35,335 bases of DNA from Armatimonadota bacterium (GCA_035527535.1 DATLAK010000175.1:1-35335); one strand, 5' to 3'; counted from the first letter of the stretch, positions 15,770-24,556 are shown. Made by a program: numbers and translations. The notes: a model not told the origin generated them from the sequence alone.

Positions 15770-16123
15770 ATGTCCGATACCATCGTTATGATCGCCGTTG
15801 TCTTCGCGGTGCTGCTCCTGATCAGCTTCATGCTGGTGGTGCGGCTGCAGTCCGGGGGCGCGTCGCGCGCGGCGGCGAATTTGCTCATCGCCGAGCTGTG
15901 GCTGACCTTCGGGGTGATCGTCGCGCTGCTCGTGGCTATATCGAAGACACTGGGCCCGCCGGCGGCGGTCGGCCTGATGGGCGGCGGATTGCGCGACATC
16001 GGCGCCAGGTTCGTCGCGCTGAGCGCCGAATCCCAATGGCTGGTCGGCATTGGCGGCGTAATGGCCATCGGCCTGCTGGCGCACCTCATGTATGCCATCA
16101 ATCGCGCCACCAGATGCAGTTGA
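15770..16123 (+). CDS. Small membrane protein in the arg cluster, function unknown
   Basis: The protein (117 residues) has hydrophobic helices at about 4-25 (IVMIAVVFAVLLLISFMLVV), 38-60 (LLIAELWLTFGVIVALLVAI) and 90-110 (WLVGIGGVMAIGLLAHLMYAI), so it probably crosses the membrane three times. It starts 15 bases after argD with no clear ribosome site and would be co-transcribed. I recognise no family. Its place between argD and argG might hint at an arginine or polyamine link, but it may be there by chance. Confidence 0.65.
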   Translation: MSDTIVMIAVVFAVLLLISFMLVVRLQSGGASRAAANLLIAELWLTFGVIVALLVAISKTLGPPAAVGLMGGGLRDIGARFVALSAESQWLVGIGGVMAIGLLAHLMYAINRATRCS

Positions 16124-16180
16124 ACCGCGGAGCGGATACGGAAACAGATCATTACTGCTTTTCTCTGCGTTCTCAGCATC

Positions 16181-16316
16181 GGGTGTGACCGCGGAAAGTT
16201 GGGATCGGTCGCGAGAACCTGTAGGGGCGCACGGCGTGCGCCGCCTTCACAGCCGGGGGCGGCTGTGCCACATTCGGGCACATAACCGGTCACCCCAACC
16301 AAGAACGGTCACACCC
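16181..16316. repeat. MITE-like element, copy B (136 bp)
   Basis: The terminal inverted repeats share a perfect GGGTGTGACCG followed by (A/G)GTTGGG: 16181-16204 on the left, 16293-16316 on the right. Between them are a GTAGGGGCGCAC palindrome relative (16221-16242) and an inverted copy of the 24-bp arg palindrome (16248-16271). The architecture matches copy A at 4051-4190. It ends 30 bases before argG and may separate argG expression from the upstream genes. Confidence 0.75.
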
Positions 16317-16346
16317 TCAGCGGCTCTGCGGTGAAAGGAGTTGACT

Positions 16347-17549
<1,203 letters not shown>

Positions 17550-17586
17550 CCGCAGCCGCGCCGCAACAATCGTAGGGGCGCAATTC

Positions 17587-17709
17587 AGAAGCTGTCTCGT
17601 AATCCCCGGAAACGGGTCGGGATGGAACCCGACCCCTACGGTCCACGCGCACGGTCGTAGGGGTCGGCCTCCTGGCCGACCCGGCACCTGCAATTGTGGG
17701 ACAGCTTCT
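17587..17709. repeat. Inverted-repeat element between argG and the phosphatase
   Basis: The 10-bp ends AGAAGCTGTC (17587-17596) and GACAGCTTCT (17700-17709) are perfect inverted repeats around about 100 bp. That interior holds two more palindromes: GGGTCGG..CCCGACCC near 17614-17635, and GGGTCGGCC..GGCCGACCC at about 17661-17682. The second belongs to the GTAGGGG family. No coding sequence is present. A MITE or nested REP insertion is likely. Confidence 0.6.
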
Positions 17710-17747
17710 TCACCGCGCCCTCCGCCACCGGCAGACGGGGAGATCGC

Positions 17748-18395
17748 GTGACTACCACGACCCTCATCCTGGCGCGCCACGGCCAGACCGATCACAACCT
17801 GCACCAGCGCTACCAGGGGCAGTCGGATGTGCCCATGAACGACACGGGCAGAGCGCAAGTCCGGGCCGCGGCGCGGCATCTCGCCGGCGTGCAGGCGGCC
17901 GCCATCTATACCAGCGATCTGACGCGCTGCCGCGAGACGGCGAACATCATCGGCGCGGCCCTCGGCCTCGAACCAGTCATCGTTCCCGCGCTGCGCGAGC
18001 GCAGCTTCGGCCGGCTCGAAGGCCTGACGCATGAGGAAGCCGCTGCCCGGTTCCCCGAGTCCTGGGCGCAGCGGCTGCGCGCCCGCGACGACAGCGAGGG
18101 CTGGATCCCCCCCGCCGGGGAATCGCTGGCGGACATGTGGGGCCGCGTTCTGGATTCTGTCCGCCCGCTGTGGGAGCGACACGAAGGCCAGACGTTCATT
18201 ATCGCCGCCCATGCCGGCCCGCTGAAGACGATCATCTGCGAAGCGCTGGGCGCGGGCGTGGAAACGCGCTCCGCCTTCGTCGCGGCCAACGGTTCGATCA
18301 GCGTCGTCACGCAGGAGGCGACGAGGCCGGCGGTATCGCTGCTGAACGAGACCTGCCACCTGAAGGGGTTGCCCGCGGATGCCGAAGCTGACTGA
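17748..18395 (+). CDS. Histidine phosphatase, possibly alpha-ribazole phosphatase (CobC-like)
   Basis: This is a phosphoglycerate-mutase-superfamily phosphatase of 215 residues. LILARHGQTDHN places the nucleophile at His11 beside Arg10. Other active-site residues are Arg60 (LTRCRETA), Glu84 (RERSFGRLEG) and His155 (IIAAHAGPLK). The start GTG at 17748 has GGGGAG upstream. Its last 17 bases overlap cobO, the cobalamin adenosyltransferase, so a CobC role (removing phosphate from alpha-ribazole-5'-phosphate) is the best guess. The family is broad, and a general sugar phosphatase or mutase role remains possible. Confidence 0.88.
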   Translation: MTTTTLILARHGQTDHNLHQRYQGQSDVPMNDTGRAQVRAAARHLAGVQAAAIYTSDLTRCRETANIIGAALGLEPVIVPALRERSFGRLEGLTHEEAAARFPESWAQRLRARDDSEGWIPPAGESLADMWGRVLDSVRPLWERHEGQTFIIAAHAGPLKTIICEALGAGVETRSAFVAANGSISVVTQEATRPAVSLLNETCHLKGLPADAEAD

Positions 18396-18939
18396 GGGCT
18401 TAGTGCAGGTCTATACCGGCGACGGCAAGGGCAAGTCAACCGCCGCCTGGGGGCAGGCGCTGCGGGCGGTGGGGCAGGGCCTGCGCGTGTGCTTCATCAT
18501 GTTCCTCAAGGGCGAGGCGGACACCGGAGAGATGCGCGCAGCGATGCGCCTGGCGCCCGAGCTGACGGTGCGCCATTTCGGCGCCAGCCGTGCGGAGCTG
18601 GCGGCGCGGGGCGCGGGGCGGTGGTGGGAGGCGGGATACACCGACGACGACCGGCGCCTGGTGCGCGAGGGATTCGAGTTCGCCCGCGCGGCCGTCACCG
18701 GCGGCGAGTATGATCTGGTGGTGCTGGATGAAGCGAACGTGGCGATGGACGCAGGGCTGCTCGAGGTGAGGGAGGTGTTGGCGCTGTTGGATGAGCGGCC
18801 CCGCCACGTCGAGGTGGTGCTGACCGGCCGCGCCGCGCCCGCGCCGATGCTGGAGGCGGCGGACCTGGTGACCGAGATGTGCGAGATCAAACATCCGTTT
18901 CGAGAGGGTCACTCCGCCCGCCGCGGGATCGAGTATTGA
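18379..18939 (+). CDS. cobO: Cob(I)alamin adenosyltransferase (CobO/BtuR type)
   Basis: The enzyme attaches the adenosyl group of ATP to corrinoid cobalt, giving adenosylcobalamin. The 186-residue protein has the family P-loop VYTGDGKGKSTAAWGQALRA (Gly14-Thr21), VCFIMFLKGEADTGE, YDLVVLDEANVAMDAGLL (Walker B-like Asp-Glu) and VVLTGRAAPAPMLEAADLVTEM. It ends with KHPFREGHSARRGIEY, the conserved C-terminus of the family. It overlaps the phosphatase by 17 bases. No cobalamin riboswitch is visible upstream of the pair. Confidence 0.95.
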   Translation: MPKLTEGLVQVYTGDGKGKSTAAWGQALRAVGQGLRVCFIMFLKGEADTGEMRAAMRLAPELTVRHFGASRAELAARGAGRWWEAGYTDDDRRLVREGFEFARAAVTGGEYDLVVLDEANVAMDAGLLEVREVLALLDERPRHVEVVLTGRAAPAPMLEAADLVTEMCEIKHPFREGHSARRGIEY

Positions 18940-19147
18940 CCCGTGCGAAGCTGATCTGGTTGGCGGGCGAGACGCCCGCCCCACCATGTGGCCGCCGCCT
19001 GCTCCTCGCGTGCGAGGACGGCGCGTGCACCGGCCTCAAGCACGCCCTGGAGGACCGGTACCGTCTGATCGAGATGCTGCCGGGGGACCTGCTGATCGCG
19101 GCCGAACGCGAGCGGTCCGCCTCACCGCCGCCCTGCGCCGGGCGTGA
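18936..19147 (+). pseudogene. Frameshifted small gene after cobO, unknown
   Basis: A TTG at 18936 overlaps the cobO stop. The reading frame from about 18990 (LLLACEDGACTGLKH, then LIEMLPGDLLIAAERER) uses almost only G/C-ending codons, as real genes here do. At about 19113-19117 this pattern jumps to the next frame (VRLTAALRRA, stop at 19145-19147), as if one G had been lost from GAGCGGG. The original frame runs on into sequence antisense to the next gene and looks non-coding. The 5' part includes a GGCGGGCGAGACGCCCGCC palindrome. I do not recognise the family; a sequencing slip is as likely as true decay. Confidence 0.4.
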
Positions 19148-19192
19148 CCAAGCGCCCCCCCGTGCCGCGGGATCCAGTGCCGACCGCCAGCG

Positions 19193-20308
19193 TCAGAAGC
19201 GGTCGGCGTGGCAGATGTGCGCCGCGCCCGGCGGGAACAGAGCCTCCAGCAGTTGCACCGGCCCGCCGCGCAGGGACGCCCCACCCCACGCCAGCGCATC
19301 CGCGGCGCTGCGGTAGCCGAAGATGAGCTGCGTCAGCAGCGCCTGTCCGATGTCAAGCGCAGCGTCGGGCGCGACCCGAGGCTTCGGGGTCTCGCCCAGG
19401 GTGAGCGCGCCCGGCTCGATGTGCAAAGTCACGGCGCCGATGTCGGTGGCGACTTCCAGCCGGCCGCTCCAGTTGACGCAGCTCGCGCGCAGACGCCGCG
19501 TCAGCTCCGGGGCCAGGCGGGAAAAGCACCCCCGCAGGCTGATGATGCGTCCCATGGCGCCCCCGGCGCGCACGTAGTGCGTCGAGACCTGGCAGGTGTA
19601 CTGCCTGCACCACTCGACAAATGGATGATCGAGCGGCGCTTGCACGTGGATCTGCTCCGCCTTGGCCCGGCGCGCCTGGCGCGCCGCCGCCGCCAGCAGC
19701 GCGCTGAAGACCTCCGGCTGGCGGTAGCCGACTTCGATGATGACCGGCTCGCCGGGCTCCCGGTCAAGCGCGACATAGCCCAATAGTCGCCGGCGCTGGA
19801 ACGCCCCATACACATTGACGCGCCGGTCCGGGCGGCTGCCGCGGATGAACCCCGGCCACTTGCCTGCCCGCCGCACCACCGCTCCGGTACGCAAAGCGTT
19901 GTTGCGCCGGTACAGCTCCAGCGTCAGCTCCATCTCGTCCCGACGCAGACGCCGCACTGCGAGCGTCGCCGGGGCCCGGGCGGCCTCCTTGGTCGCCAGC
20001 GTCACCCGCGTCGAGCCGCAGATCGGCGCATACCCCCAGCGCGGGTAGAAGTCGGAGATGCCGAACAGCACCGCCAGGTCGTACTCTTGCCGGCGCATGA
20101 ACACCAGCGCGCGCTCCAAGACCTGGCGCGCGAAGCCGCGGCGGCGGTGCGACTCCTTGGTCTGGACGTCAGCGATGCCGGCCGTACGCAGCCTGGCGGT
20201 GCCGATGTGCATGCGCAGATCGCAGATGCACAGGCTGCTGACCGGCTCGCCGCCCAGCATGTAGCGCACTTCATGCCCGCGGTCGCAAGGACGGATCTCA
20301 ATGCTCAC
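19193..20308 (-). CDS. Eis-like GNAT acetyltransferase with SCP2-like C-terminus
   Basis: The protein (371 residues) has a first GNAT domain: GIADVQTKESHRRRGFARQVLERALVFMR is the acetyl-CoA pyrophosphate loop (RRRGFA), and LFGISDFYPRWGYAP is the usual end of the fold. A second, degenerate GNAT-like half (about residues 130-260) and a C-terminal sterol-carrier-like domain (LRASCVNWSGRLEVATD..HIEPGALTLGE) complete the Eis layout. Eis proteins acetylate amines, including aminoglycosides in mycobacteria; the substrate here is unknown. The start GTG at 20308 follows GGAGAA. It is transcribed alone, toward cobO. Confidence 0.85.
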   Translation of the reverse strand: MSIEIRPCDRGHEVRYMLGGEPVSSLCICDLRMHIGTARLRTAGIADVQTKESHRRRGFARQVLERALVFMRRQEYDLAVLFGISDFYPRWGYAPICGSTRVTLATKEAARAPATLAVRRLRRDEMELTLELYRRNNALRTGAVVRRAGKWPGFIRGSRPDRRVNVYGAFQRRRLLGYVALDREPGEPVIIEVGYRQPEVFSALLAAAARQARRAKAEQIHVQAPLDHPFVEWCRQYTCQVSTHYVRAGGAMGRIISLRGCFSRLAPELTRRLRASCVNWSGRLEVATDIGAVTLHIEPGALTLGETPKPRVAPDAALDIGQALLTQLIFGYRSAADALAWGGASLRGGPVQLLEALFPPGAAHICHADRF

Positions 20309-20454
20309 TGACGATTCTCCGGCGCCCCTACGGGGGCGGTACCAGGGGAAACGGAGATTCGGCGGGGCGTTCCGCGCCACCTGCCGCGGCGTGGCTGTGG
20401 CGCGGCTGCGAAGGCGGCTGGAGAGCCACCGCCCGCTGGCGACGGACGGGCAGC

Positions 20455-20477
20455 GGGTGTGACCGCGGGGGCCTTGG
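20455..20477 (+). repeat. Solo end of the MITE-like family
   Basis: GGGTGTGACCGCG followed by CTTGGG matches the left end of copies A and B, but I see no right end nearby. It lies in the gene-poor stretch 20309-20636. That stretch also contains a CTCTCCGCCTCGGAGAGAG-type palindrome near 20500-20520 and a CTCTCCCTGGGAGGGAGAG one near 20560-20580. No gene is supported there. Confidence 0.5.
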
Positions 20478-20636
20478 GTTCAGATGAATGCGCTCCTCTC
20501 CGCCTCGGAGAGAGAGGCGAGGTGTGTTCCGCCGCCCTTTACCCTCACCTCAATCCTCTCCCTGGGAGGGAGAGAAGGTCCGAGCGTGGCCTCAAGGATA
20601 TCGCGTCTCCAGGGGAAAAATCGCCAGCCGCGGGGG

Positions 20637-20858
20637 TCAGCGGCCGACCTGGTAGATAAGCGGACGATAACGCGGTGGCGGGATCGCCTTGCCGGCCTCG
20701 CGGGCCGCTTCCAGCCAGGCCTGTTTAGCACGCTCAACTTCCGCCAACGCCTGCTCGGGAGTTTCGCCAAACGCCGAGCAGTGTTCGAGGTCGGGGATAT
20801 CGGCGATGTACCCACCGTCCTCCTCGCTGTAGAAGATGTTGATGTGGTAGTCGCTCAT
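20637..20858 (-). CDS. hicB: HicB-family antitoxin
   Basis: HicB neutralises the HicA mRNA interferase by binding it directly. The 73-residue protein has the RNase H-like HicB fold: YHINIFYSEEDGGYIADIPDLEHCSAFGETPEQALAEVERAKQAWLE. A short basic/proline tail follows, and there is no added DNA-binding domain. GGAGGACGGGG precedes the ATG. Its start overlaps the end of a broken hicA, as expected for a hicAB operon. With the toxin disrupted, this is an orphan or cross-acting antitoxin. Confidence 0.88.
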   Translation of the reverse strand: MSDYHINIFYSEEDGGYIADIPDLEHCSAFGETPEQALAEVERAKQAWLEAAREAGKAIPPPRYRPLIYQVGR

Positions 20859-21113
20859 TCCCCGTCCTCCAGAGTGAGGTTGCGGCGCTCCACGAGCCTC
20901 AAGGACTATCGGATCTGATAGGGCTTGGCCTCGCCCCTGACCGCTTGCAGGTTCACTATCTCCGGAATCTCCGGGTGAGTGGGAACGTGGTGGCTTCCCT
21001 TGACCCGCGCCACGCAGAATCCGAAACCTTGCGCCAGGTCTATGTATGTGGTTGAAGGCGACATTGCTCAGGGCTCCCTCCACCAGCCGTCTGAGCAGCC
21101 GCTTGCGGTCCAC
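20855..21113 (-). pseudogene. hicA: Broken hicA toxin (frameshift plus amber codon)
   Basis: From GTG at 21113 (GGGAGG upstream), codons read VDRKRLLRRLVEGALSNVAF, the HicA N-terminus. An extra base at about 21044-21050 shifts the frame. From 21043 the next frame reads IDLAQGFGFCVARVKGSHHV, including the catalytic-His GSHH motif, then PEIVNLQAVRGEAKPYQIR. An in-frame TAG follows at 20908-20906, where relatives have glutamine (CAG). Beyond it the same frame continues SLRLVERRNLTLEDGE and ends in a TGA overlapping the hicB ATG. The full length is therefore preserved, but two lesions inactivate it. HicA normally cleaves mRNA. Confidence 0.8.
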
Positions 21114-21132
21114 GCTCGCGCCTCCCGCCGCC

Positions 21133-21161
21133 ATGATACTATTTGTGGTTGCACGGGGCAA
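21133..21161 (-). promoter_or_regulatory. Promoter of hicAB
   Basis: On the minus strand TTGCCC (21161-21156) and TATCAT (21138-21133) have a 17-base spacer, about 20 bases before the hicA start. Transcription of hicB probably survives despite the damaged toxin gene. Confidence 0.55.
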
Positions 21162-21256
21162 GGATCTACCTGTTCATCCCTGGGGGCGGCCGCCGGGGGC
21201 GACCGAAAACGGGGAGCGGGCGCGAAATCCGTCGGGGCGCCGCGTCGGCAGCGACG

Positions 21257-23467
21257 CTAGTACCACTCCCCGAGGCTGGTGTCGAGGCGCTGGCCGTAGC
21301 GGCCGACGTCGAAATCGGGGCGCCCCCAGTCGAACGCCTTGATGCGGAAATCGAGGCGGAAGAGGTTGCGCTGCAAGCTGTAGTACGCCACCGCCTGCCA
21401 GCAGTGGAGGTCGCGGGTGAGGAGCACTTCGCCGTACACGAACTTGTGCTGCAGCCCGTCCCAGCTGGTCAGCACTTGCAGCCGCCACTTGGGATCCGCC
21501 ACCCAATCGAGCGTGCCCGTGACCCGCTGCACCGTGCCGCTGCGCGGCTGGTAGCGGGCGCCCAGGTCGAGCGTGGTGCGGTGGTCGCCGAAGCGCAGCC
21601 GCGCCAGCAGGTCGCGCGGCTCGCCGCGGTTGGGATCGTAGCCCCCGGACAGTCCCAGCTGAAGGTTGCGATGCAGCGGCGCCTCCACCCGCGCGATGAC
21701 GTCCTGCCAGCGGCTGAGGCGCGCGTCGTAGCCCGTGCGCACCTGCGCCCGACGGCGCTCGCCGCGGTTGTAGGTAAGGTCGAAAGCCGCGCTGCGATAC
21801 GCGCCAATGTAATCGAAGCGGAAGGGGGTGAAGCCCTTGGGCTCCAACAGCGTGTATCCCACATGCGTCTGCCAGTGCTCACTCAGGTCGTGCTCCAGGC
21901 GCGCGCTGCCGCCGTAGGCGTACTGGGCGGTGTGGTCGCGATCGCCGTACAGGTACTGGCGGAGGCTGCCCTGAGCGCTGACGCGGGTGGAGGGCCCCAG
22001 GCGGACGGTCGCGGGCAGCGCCTCGTAGCCGAAGTGCACGCGGTAGGCGTCGAGGTCGGTGGGGTGCTCGGCGAAGTTGCCGACGCTCAAGCTCAGCCGC
22101 GCCGGCACCCCCAGCGGCGCCGCGCGCAAGCGGTAGGTGTCGGTCTCCAGCGTCAGCTCCGGGAGGTAATCCACCACCTGGTAGAAGTTATCGCCGGTGT
22201 AATCCGCCCCATCGAGGTCGAGGCGCTTGCTGACCGCCAGGCGCAGGTCCATGCGCGCCTGGTGGTCGGTGAGCTGGAGCCGGTTGTTGAGTTCGAGGTC
22301 ATCGCCCTGGCCGGAGACGGTGGAGTGGCGGTCATAGCGCGAGTCGAGGCTGAGGCCGTAGCGGGGGCCGCGCTGGTCGTGGCGCAGGGAAGTCGAGAGG
22401 CGGGTGAAATCGAAGCTGCCGCTGGTGCGGCTGTAATCTAAGGCGAGGCCGGAGCGCGACGAACCACCCTGGCGATCGAGCGCGACCTGGGAGCTGATGA
22501 CGCGGCTGTCGGCCTGGTAGTAAGAGCTGTCGTTGCGCACATCGGCGCCCGCGCGCAGGGTGAGGCCGCCGCCCAGGTCCTGCTCGTGGGCGCCGCGGGC
22601 GGTCCACTCCTGGGCGCCGGCAGCGGTGCCGCCGGCGCGGTAGAGATAGAGGTTGGTGCGCCCGGCGCTGTAGATTTCGGTGTGCTCGACGCCGGCGCCC
22701 AGCCCCCGACGGCTCATCAAGTCGAGGTGGCCGGTGCCGTAGGAGTTGTCGGTGCGGACGTAGTTGATGAGGGCCTTGAGGTAGCGCCCCTCGAGCTGGC
22801 TCTCGCCCACCAGGGGGATGAAGGGCTGGCGCTGGGGCTCGCGCAGGGGCACGACGAAGCGCGGCAGGGTCATCACGTGTTTACCGAGGAGCCACACCGC
22901 GGCGTCCTCGGCGATGAGCTTGCGCCCGGGCCAGATGCGCAAGCTGCGCGCGGTAACCTCGTAGTGCGGATGCGGGCGGTCGCAGGTGGTGAACTCGGCG
23001 CCGCGCACCTGCAGCCGGTCCTCGAGGCCCGCCGCCTCGCGCGCCCCCAGGTAGAGCGGCGACCGCACCCCGCGCTCGAAGTAGCCGGGTGAGATGGCGG
23101 TGCGCACGTCGGTGAATTCCCACTCCCGGGTGTCGAGATGCACGAGCAGGGTGTCGCCGCGGAACTCCTGGCCCTGGGCGCGCAGGGTGACATTGCCGCT
23201 CAGCAGCGCGCGGTCGGCGCGCAGGTCCGCCGCCAGGTCGTCGGCGCTGACCTCCACCTCGCGGTAGGCGAAGCGCACATCGCCGCGGGCGCGTACCACC
23301 CCCTGCTCGGCGTCGTAACGCACGTAGTCCGCCCCCCGCAGCTCGATGAAGTCATCCCCCTCGTCGGCCGCCTGCAGCGGCGTGATCGCGAGCACCACCG
23401 CCAGCGCGACGGCGACCAGGCGCGCGGCCGGCGCGCCCGCGATGCCGGTAATGAGCGCGCGGTTCAT
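21257..23467 (-). CDS. lptD: LptD-like outer-membrane LPS assembly protein (OstA)
   Basis: LptD with LptE inserts LPS into the outer leaflet. The 736-residue protein has a signal sequence (LVAVALAVVLAITPLQA, residues 17-33). An OstA/LptA-type beta-jellyroll follows at about 40-130 (VRYDAEQGVVRARGDVRF, DRALLSGNVTLRAQGQEFRGD). A large C-terminal barrel with alternating aromatic/polar strands ends in W-Y, as outer-membrane proteins often do. Few cysteines are present (one in FTTCDRPH, one near the end), so the disulfide pattern of enteric LptD is absent. The start at 23467 is chosen because its ATG overlaps the stop of lptF. The family is divergent, so LptD-like is safer than an exact name. Confidence 0.85.
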   Translation of the reverse strand: MNRALITGIAGAPAARLVAVALAVVLAITPLQAADEGDDFIELRGADYVRYDAEQGVVRARGDVRFAYREVEVSADDLAADLRADRALLSGNVTLRAQGQEFRGDTLLVHLDTREWEFTDVRTAISPGYFERGVRSPLYLGAREAAGLEDRLQVRGAEFTTCDRPHPHYEVTARSLRIWPGRKLIAEDAAVWLLGKHVMTLPRFVVPLREPQRQPFIPLVGESQLEGRYLKALINYVRTDNSYGTGHLDLMSRRGLGAGVEHTEIYSAGRTNLYLYRAGGTAAGAQEWTARGAHEQDLGGGLTLRAGADVRNDSSYYQADSRVISSQVALDRQGGSSRSGLALDYSRTSGSFDFTRLSTSLRHDQRGPRYGLSLDSRYDRHSTVSGQGDDLELNNRLQLTDHQARMDLRLAVSKRLDLDGADYTGDNFYQVVDYLPELTLETDTYRLRAAPLGVPARLSLSVGNFAEHPTDLDAYRVHFGYEALPATVRLGPSTRVSAQGSLRQYLYGDRDHTAQYAYGGSARLEHDLSEHWQTHVGYTLLEPKGFTPFRFDYIGAYRSAAFDLTYNRGERRRAQVRTGYDARLSRWQDVIARVEAPLHRNLQLGLSGGYDPNRGEPRDLLARLRFGDHRTTLDLGARYQPRSGTVQRVTGTLDWVADPKWRLQVLTSWDGLQHKFVYGEVLLTRDLHCWQAVAYYSLQRNLFRLDFRIKAFDWGRPDFDVGRYGQRLDTSLGEWY

Positions 23468-24534
23468 TCTTGCTTCGCGATGAGCACGATTCCCACCGCC
23501 CCGAAGACCAGGTTCTGCGACCACGCCGCGATCAGCGGCGGCAGGGAGCCCGATTCCCCCAGCAGCCGGCTCCACGACATCAGCACCTGGTAGAGGAATG
23601 CGAGCCCGAAAGTCACCAGCAGCCCCGTCATGGCGCCCCCGCGCGCGAAGCGCAGCGCCAGCGGCGCCGCCAGCAGCGCGAACACCAGCGGCGCCAGCGG
23701 CAGCGCGAACTTGAAATGATACTCCACCCGCAGACCGCTGACATCCACCCCGCTGCCGGCGAAGACGCCGATGTAGCGACTGAGCTCTTCGGCGGTCATC
23801 TCGCGCGGGGTTTTCTGCTCGGTCCAGAAGTCCGACTGCGCCTGGCGCAGGTTGACGGTGGCGCGAGCGAAGCGCGCCTCGTACTCCCAGGCGCCGTCGG
23901 GGCGCAGCTTGTGGCGCACGCCGTCGCGCAGGTAGAGCACCTCGCCTCGCCAGTAGCCGCTGCGGGCGACGGTGAGCAGCGGGTATCCCCGCCCCGTCAA
24001 CTCATAGACCATGAGGTCCTGGAACCGCTTGCTCCGGGGCTCCAGGCGATGGATGTAAACGTAGTAGTTGGGCGGCACGCGGAAGAAGACGTCCTGGCGA
24101 AACAGGGGCGTGGGCTGGCGCAGCACCATGCGGCGGACGAGGTTCTCGGCCGCGTGCGTCGCCCACGGCACCGCGCGTTCGGCGTCGAGGTAACCCACGG
24201 CGCTCACCACCACCGCCACCGCGACGATGGGCGCCAGGATGCGCCGCACGCTCGCCCCGCCTGCGCGCAGCGCCGTGACCTCGCCGTCGCGCGCCAGTCG
24301 CGTTACCGCCCACGACGCCGCCAGCAGCATCGCGAACGGAATGCCGTAGAGCGCGACCTCGGGCGCCCGCAGCGCCAGCAGCCGCGCCACCACCTCGAAG
24401 CCCGCGCCCGCGTCGCGGATCAGCCGCCAGTTGAGGTAGAGCACGTTGCCCAGCATGAGCAGTTCGAACCCCACCAGGCCCACCACCAAGGGGGCTAGCA
24501 GCTCTCTGGCAACGTAGCGGTCGAGGATCTTCAT
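23464..24534 (-). CDS. LptF/LptG-family LPS export permease
   Basis: LptF and LptG form the membrane part of the LptBFGC transporter that moves LPS from the inner membrane into the periplasmic bridge. The 356-residue protein has the YjgP/YjgQ pattern: MKILDRYVARELLAPLVVGL, an N-terminal helix pair, EVALYGIPFAMLLAASWAVTRLARDGEVTALRAGG with the conserved coupling segment, a periplasmic beta-rich domain (about 130-270), then three C-terminal helices (FALPLAPLVFALLAAPLALRF). Only one such gene is visible here; a partner may lie elsewhere or it may form a homodimer. It overlaps lptD by 4 bases. Confidence 0.92.
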   Translation of the reverse strand: MKILDRYVARELLAPLVVGLVGFELLMLGNVLYLNWRLIRDAGAGFEVVARLLALRAPEVALYGIPFAMLLAASWAVTRLARDGEVTALRAGGASVRRILAPIVAVAVVVSAVGYLDAERAVPWATHAAENLVRRMVLRQPTPLFRQDVFFRVPPNYYVYIHRLEPRSKRFQDLMVYELTGRGYPLLTVARSGYWRGEVLYLRDGVRHKLRPDGAWEYEARFARATVNLRQAQSDFWTEQKTPREMTAEELSRYIGVFAGSGVDVSGLRVEYHFKFALPLAPLVFALLAAPLALRFARGGAMTGLLVTFGLAFLYQVLMSWSRLLGESGSLPPLIAAWSQNLVFGAVGIVLIAKQE

Positions 24535-24556
24535 CCGTGGTCCGTCATCCGCGATC

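Noticed and set aside
17550-17747. Cobalamin riboswitch before the phosphatase-cobO pair
   Set aside because: The spacer is made of inverted-repeat elements; no B12-box-like GCCACTG motif is seen.
20344-20463. Possible C-terminal gene fragment on the plus strand (reading …LRRRLESHRPLATDGQRV)
   Set aside because: Codon ends look gene-like, but there is no start, no family match, and its stop falls in a MITE end; too little to support.
21143-22441. 432-codon open frame on the plus strand opposite lptD
   Set aside because: Low-complexity Val/Ala/Glu product antisense to a barrel-encoding gene; not a real protein.
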